This document shows, piece by piece, positions 60,750 to 64,000 of a stretch of DNA of 64,000 bases. The position numbers and the translations under genes are program-made. Within the stretch, counting starts at the first letter, position 1; each line of letters begins with the position of its first letter. Origin of the DNA: Phorcus lineatus (Eukaryota > Mollusca > Gastropoda > Trochida > Trochidae); assembly GCA_921293015.1 (NCBI GenBank), contig OV121092.1, positions 27,141,264 through 27,205,263 of the forward strand. The letters are read 5' to 3'. The notes under the pieces were generated by a model that was not told where the DNA came from, made no database searches, and was given only the letters and a program-made list of their open reading frames with translations.

Positions 60750-61352
60750 TGTTGACAATAGATTTGCTATTCCGACTTCCAATCCTGCACTCCTGAACTT
60801 GCCCTCAGGATACACATATTTATGTATATAAAACGACAAAACGGTGTTTCTTTTCAATCTGTATCTAAAAGATGATGAAATTTCCTCACCTGTGAATAGC
60901 TGCCCCTACTGCAAGAGCAGCCTGTTAAATTCGAGATCATTCTGATCACACCTCTGTTTACTGGCTTTGTTTACGCACGTTTACATGCCCTTACAGTGAA
61001 CGAACATATAATTTTGAAATTACGTTGAATTTGATCACGGATTAGCTTCGCAATATATGGGGAATAAGTTTTTTTCAACAGTGAATATTGTTAGAGAGTA
61101 ATTTGTTGGCGCTTCAAAGGAAATTTTTCAGCCGTAATCGGCGTCCAATTTAGAGATAAATTCTACACTTATATTCGAAAAAAATATTATAAAGAAATTT
61201 TATGGATTATAATTTATCAAGAAGATTAATTGCCTTAAAGAAGTCTGAAATATGTTCACTTGAGGGATGAAATGAGAAAAAATAAGATAAACTGTCACCC
61301 TAAATGTTTTTTTCAAAACCTCGCAAAATTATGTTTTACATTGAGGGTTGAC

Positions 61353-61615
61353 TTGGTATCATTGAAATCAGCGAATCTACAACTCGTACCTAGCTGCGTT
61401 TCCGATCTGAGTACCGCTCCTTCAGGGTCATCTCAGAGGACCTTGTCTAGCTCCTTTCACCCTCAATAGATTCAATCAGAATCCCAATTAAGCAGATCAA
61501 GCAGAAGGCTTTTTAGCCTAGTCGCTGATTGGCTTGAGTGCAAAGGTCACCTGTGGAGCAGTATTCAGATCAGAGACGAAACTAGGTGCGAGTTAGGTTC
61601 GATCTATGAGATTGA
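61353..61615. mobile_element. Family-D MITE with ~50-bp inverted ends
   Basis: The left end, TCATTGAAATCAG, CTCGTACCTAGCTGCGTTTC and GATCTGAGTAC, is complemented by the right end (ATTCAGATCAGAGACGAAAC, TAGGTGCGAG, TCTATGAGATTGACA). The non-coding centre holds small inverted repeats. Fragments occur at 27466, 28443 and 54690. Confidence 0.7.
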
Positions 61616-61685
61616 CACACCGGGGGGAGAGTGCAAGAGGAAGGAATGCAATGAGTGTATCCAACAGGTTGTTCAAAACCATGTA

Positions 61686-61770
61686 GTGAGTGAGTGAGTG
61701 AGTTATTGTTTAACGCCGCCTGGGCAATAACTCAGCCATTCGCGGCGATCAACACCATGTACCTGTCGAG
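61686..61770 (+). repeat. GTGAGTGAG / GTTTAACGCCGC dispersed repeat
   Basis: GTGAGTGAGTGAGTTATTGT and TTAACGCCGCCTGGGCAATA are followed by CAGCCATTCGCGGCGATCAAC. An inverse fragment is at 20322-20366, and a trace (GAGCGAGTTATTGTTTAA) abuts the MITE at 63629. Confidence 0.7.
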
Positions 61771-62042
61771 TTAAGAAGAAAGAAATGTAAGGCCTCATGA
61801 GGTTTAGGTATAGTTCATTTCAGATCACCAAAACTGTTTGTGTGAGATTTAATATCATGTTGAGATTGAGGATAATGAACTATAGTTGCTGTAAAAAGTT
61901 TGAAGGGTAATGCTCATTTACACAAATGTAGTTCCTGCGTCATCTTTCTGGTTGCCTCTGGTACCCATTTGGTAAGGAAGCCAGAAAAAGACGACATCAC
62001 ATTCGGGAAAATATTATGAAGTTGAAAGTTTATATTTTTGAT

Positions 62043-62222
62043 AGTGAGTGTGAAAAGCCTTGCCATGACATTACAAGGCACTGTTGATAAGTCTTATCAT
62101 AAATCATTTGTAAATGTGTGGATATTCTATCCATATATATAGTTTATTTCTATATATGTTGTAAAATTAATAAAAGTACAGTGCCTTGTTTCATGTCATT
62201 TCCCCCAAAACAAGATGGCGGA
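62043..62222. repeat. Dispersed repeat X, uninterrupted copy
   Basis: It is collinear with 7165-7188 plus 7653-7812 and lacks the LINE insertion. Inverse pieces AAGGCACTG and CAGTGCCTT give it a weak hairpin form. Confidence 0.75.
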
Positions 62223-62390
62223 CTGAATTCAGAAAGGTAAGGCCCGTAAACTAGTGGTATATTGCTTGTGTTATGTAAGTGTCTTGGCAAGCATGATTTG
62301 AAGCTTTTACCTAATTTGTTTTTTATGAAGCAGTGTTATGTTAATGTATAAAATGGAAGTGATATCTATAAATCGTATATCAGAAGCGTT

Positions 62391-62396
62391 TTTATT
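62391..62396 (-). terminator. Poly(A) signal AATAAA of the lectin gene
   Basis: AATAAA on the minus strand lies 33 bp after the stop codon at 62429. Confidence 0.65.
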
Positions 62397-62428
62397 TCAA
62401 TTATAAAATATATATATAGAATATACAG

Positions 62429-63418
62429 TTACATAATATCTTTAAATCTGATAACATTCTTTCGCCGAGGTCTGTTATATGTCCAAGTCCATTTTTGGTT
62501 GGCATTTTCTCCGCATTTTGTGGCCACAACAGTAGAATTTTCGTTTACGCCAAGACAAGATCCATCCAAGTTCCTTAATGTGTTGTCCTGAATACGCAAG
62601 AAAGAAAATTCGAAAAAAAGGAAAGATCTATCATATCGCTGAATGAACAACTAACTTTGATTACAGCCATCACACCTCTAGACCGAAAAACTCTCGTATT
62701 AGGACAGAGGCTAGTATAGGAATTCATGCAAAGCTTTCTCTATGGGAAGAGAATATGGTTTCACAAGCATTCTCATTCTCAGCTCTACACTGCTTTTTAT
62801 CAATTCTGCTGAAGTGACCTTTATTTTTTACAGACTTTGTTTTTGTATAACAAGGTAAGCATATTAGCAATTCACAATTCTCATATTGAGCCACAGAATC
62901 ACCAAAACTATTTATGATCCCCACTGTACAAAAGAAATCAGATATTTGTTATTATGAATATGAAGAAATAAGTTTTTAGGGCTTGGTCCTCAGGCACTTA
63001 TTAGGGCACGTAGAGTAACCAAACAAACACTTTATAATCATGGCTGGACAGTTAGTCTGTAGATAATCTTACCTCTTCTACCTGTTCTTGAGGAGAATTT
63101 TGATGAAAATAGGTTAAGGGCACGGTCCCCAGACACTCATTAGGGGCCAAGTGTCCTTAATATACAATTCATAATCCCCAAGGTGTGTTCATATGTATAA
63201 GTAGGTCTCATTCAGTGAACCAATCACTGGCTATGACTCCCTTCCAGGAATAATACCGAGAAAACTAGGAACAATGTAAGTCTCACCTCGTAAATCCATG
63301 ATTGTTGTTCTGACCAAAGACATGTGCCGAGAGAAACAACAGTCTGATTTTCCTTTCTGATCCATGTTATACATTGGCCATTATAGGTCAGTTCATCCAA
63401 ATCAGTCAACTCAAAATA
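62429..63418 (-). CDS. 3' end of a gene with a ricin-type beta-trefoil lectin domain
   Basis: Two exons join in phase: 63418-63287 (44 codons, acceptor TATGCACTTCAG, donor GTGAGA) and 62587-62429 (52 codons and a stop, acceptor TTGCGTATTCAG). The encoded end carries two beta-trefoil repeats: GQCITW ... CLWSEQQSWIYE and GSCLGV ... KCGENANQKWTW, each with the Q-x-W signature of ricin B-type carbohydrate-binding modules. About 14 residues rich in Arg/Lys follow before the stop. An AATAAA at 62396-62391 is a suitable poly(A) signal. The N-terminal part lies beyond the right edge or in unseen exons, so the host protein (mannose-receptor-like, GalNAc-transferase-like or other) is unknown. The intron holds a copy of the ~120-bp degenerate array and repeat Y lies just upstream of exon 2. 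Confidence 0.85.
62677..62755. repeat. Dispersed repeat Y, second copy
   Basis: TCTAGACCGAAAAACTCTCG, TATTAGGACAGAGGCTAGTA and TATGGGAAG match 50771-50845. Confidence 0.65.
62860..63215. repeat. Diverged copy of the ~120-bp array
   Basis: It carries AGCCACAGAATCACCAAAAC, ATTTATGATCCCC, GAGGAGAATTTTGATGAAAA, TAGG and CACTCATTAGGGGCC, phrases shared with 37600-38830 and 40330-40870. It lies within the lectin gene intron. Confidence 0.55.
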
Positions 63419-63628
63419 CTGAAGTGCATAAAGTCAAATAAATAAATGAATAATAAATGATTACGTCAATCCGTTCCTCATAGAAAAAAACATCTATCTT
63501 CTTTTAATCGATGTCAGAGGCCATGTTACTATTCCCTCATTAAGGCATAGTTGTTAAAAAATATCTAATACTTTGAAAATTAAAGGGAAATATCTCAAAT
63601 ACCATCTAGTCTTTGAGCGAGTTATTGT

Positions 63629-63956
63629 TTAAAGGCACTATAACACATCTTAAGGAATCTCACGATAAATAAGACAAATAATGCCAAATTCAAAACAATC
63701 TCTTTAAATCAATAAAAGAAGTCCTTTCACGGACGTTCTCATTTTGGTAAAGCTAGGCAATTCTATATCGTTAACGCTGATGATTAAACGGCATCCTCAC
63801 TGAAATGGCCGACTGCAGTTTTAGATTGATATGTGTTAATTCAGATAATCGGGATGAGTGACCCACTAAGGATAACACATTTGGCGTAAACAAACACTTA
63901 TTGTGGGAAAAATTTAGGAAATACAGTTTATAAAAAGCTTGCTATAATGCCTTTAA
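63629..63956. mobile_element. TTAA MITE subfamily B, complete copy
   Basis: 328 bp from TTAAAGGCACTATAACACA to TTGCTATAATGCCTTTAA, with TTAA at both ends. Non-coding; it lies upstream of the visible lectin exons, probably in the same gene's intron. Confidence 0.85.
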
Positions 63957-64000
63957 TAACTTTGATGATGATTATGATGTTTTTGATGTTAAATATTGTA

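Overview
The window is eukaryotic nuclear DNA: AT-rich, intron-bearing, very sparsely coding and crowded with interspersed repeats. Several repeats point to a mollusc: a short family beginning with GTGAGTGAG and GTTTAACGCCGC, a tRNA-derived SINE whose tail reads GGCGTTAAACCCC, and tandem units capped by (ACGG)n. That placement comes from memory of mollusc genomes, not from a search.

Two genes near the right end are well supported, both on the minus strand. One is the 3' end of a gene whose product ends in a ricin-type beta-trefoil lectin domain (exons 63418-63287 and 62587-62429, poly(A) signal at 62391). The other starts about 2.9 kb downstream. It encodes a predicted secreted endonuclease/exonuclease/phosphatase (EEP) fold protein in four visible exons (59495-59305, 58322-57833, 57288-57216, 56704-56379); its last exon or exons were not found. 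A third minus-strand gene (41838-41706 and 39611-39537) has two exons joined in frame by good splice sites; its product is not recognised. Weaker candidate first exons lie at 21598-21512 (-), 31127-31258 (+) and 4657-4544 (-), and a membrane-type 68-residue frame lies at 49207-49001 (-) behind an X-box and an E-box.

Most of the rest is mobile or repeated DNA. From left to right: a 50-bp satellite (1-838); TTAA-flanked MITEs of at least three subfamilies, many copies; a LINE 3' fragment inserted in another repeat with a 9-bp target duplication (7189-7652); a long CT tract (8998-9094); a decayed, internally deleted LINE (12413-14578); SINE copies; a nearly complete Tc1-type transposon (17284-18784); a trinucleotide-rich block and a 152-bp tandem array (23440-25620); foldback elements; a 60-bp degenerate tandem (34680-35125); degenerate ~120-bp arrays (37600-38830, 40330-40870, 62860-63215); a complete SINE with target duplication (51630-51939); and a 701-bp near-perfect palindrome with 6-bp flanking direct repeats (60049-60749) between the two right-hand genes.

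No rRNA, convincing functional tRNA, CRISPR array or operon-like structure was seen. No clearly new multi-gene system is evident. The items most worth following up are the EEP gene with a Cys-rich insert and an apparent His-to-Gln change, the 701-bp palindrome, the perfect 36-bp hairpin, the CRE-site repeat and the unrecognised two-exon gene.
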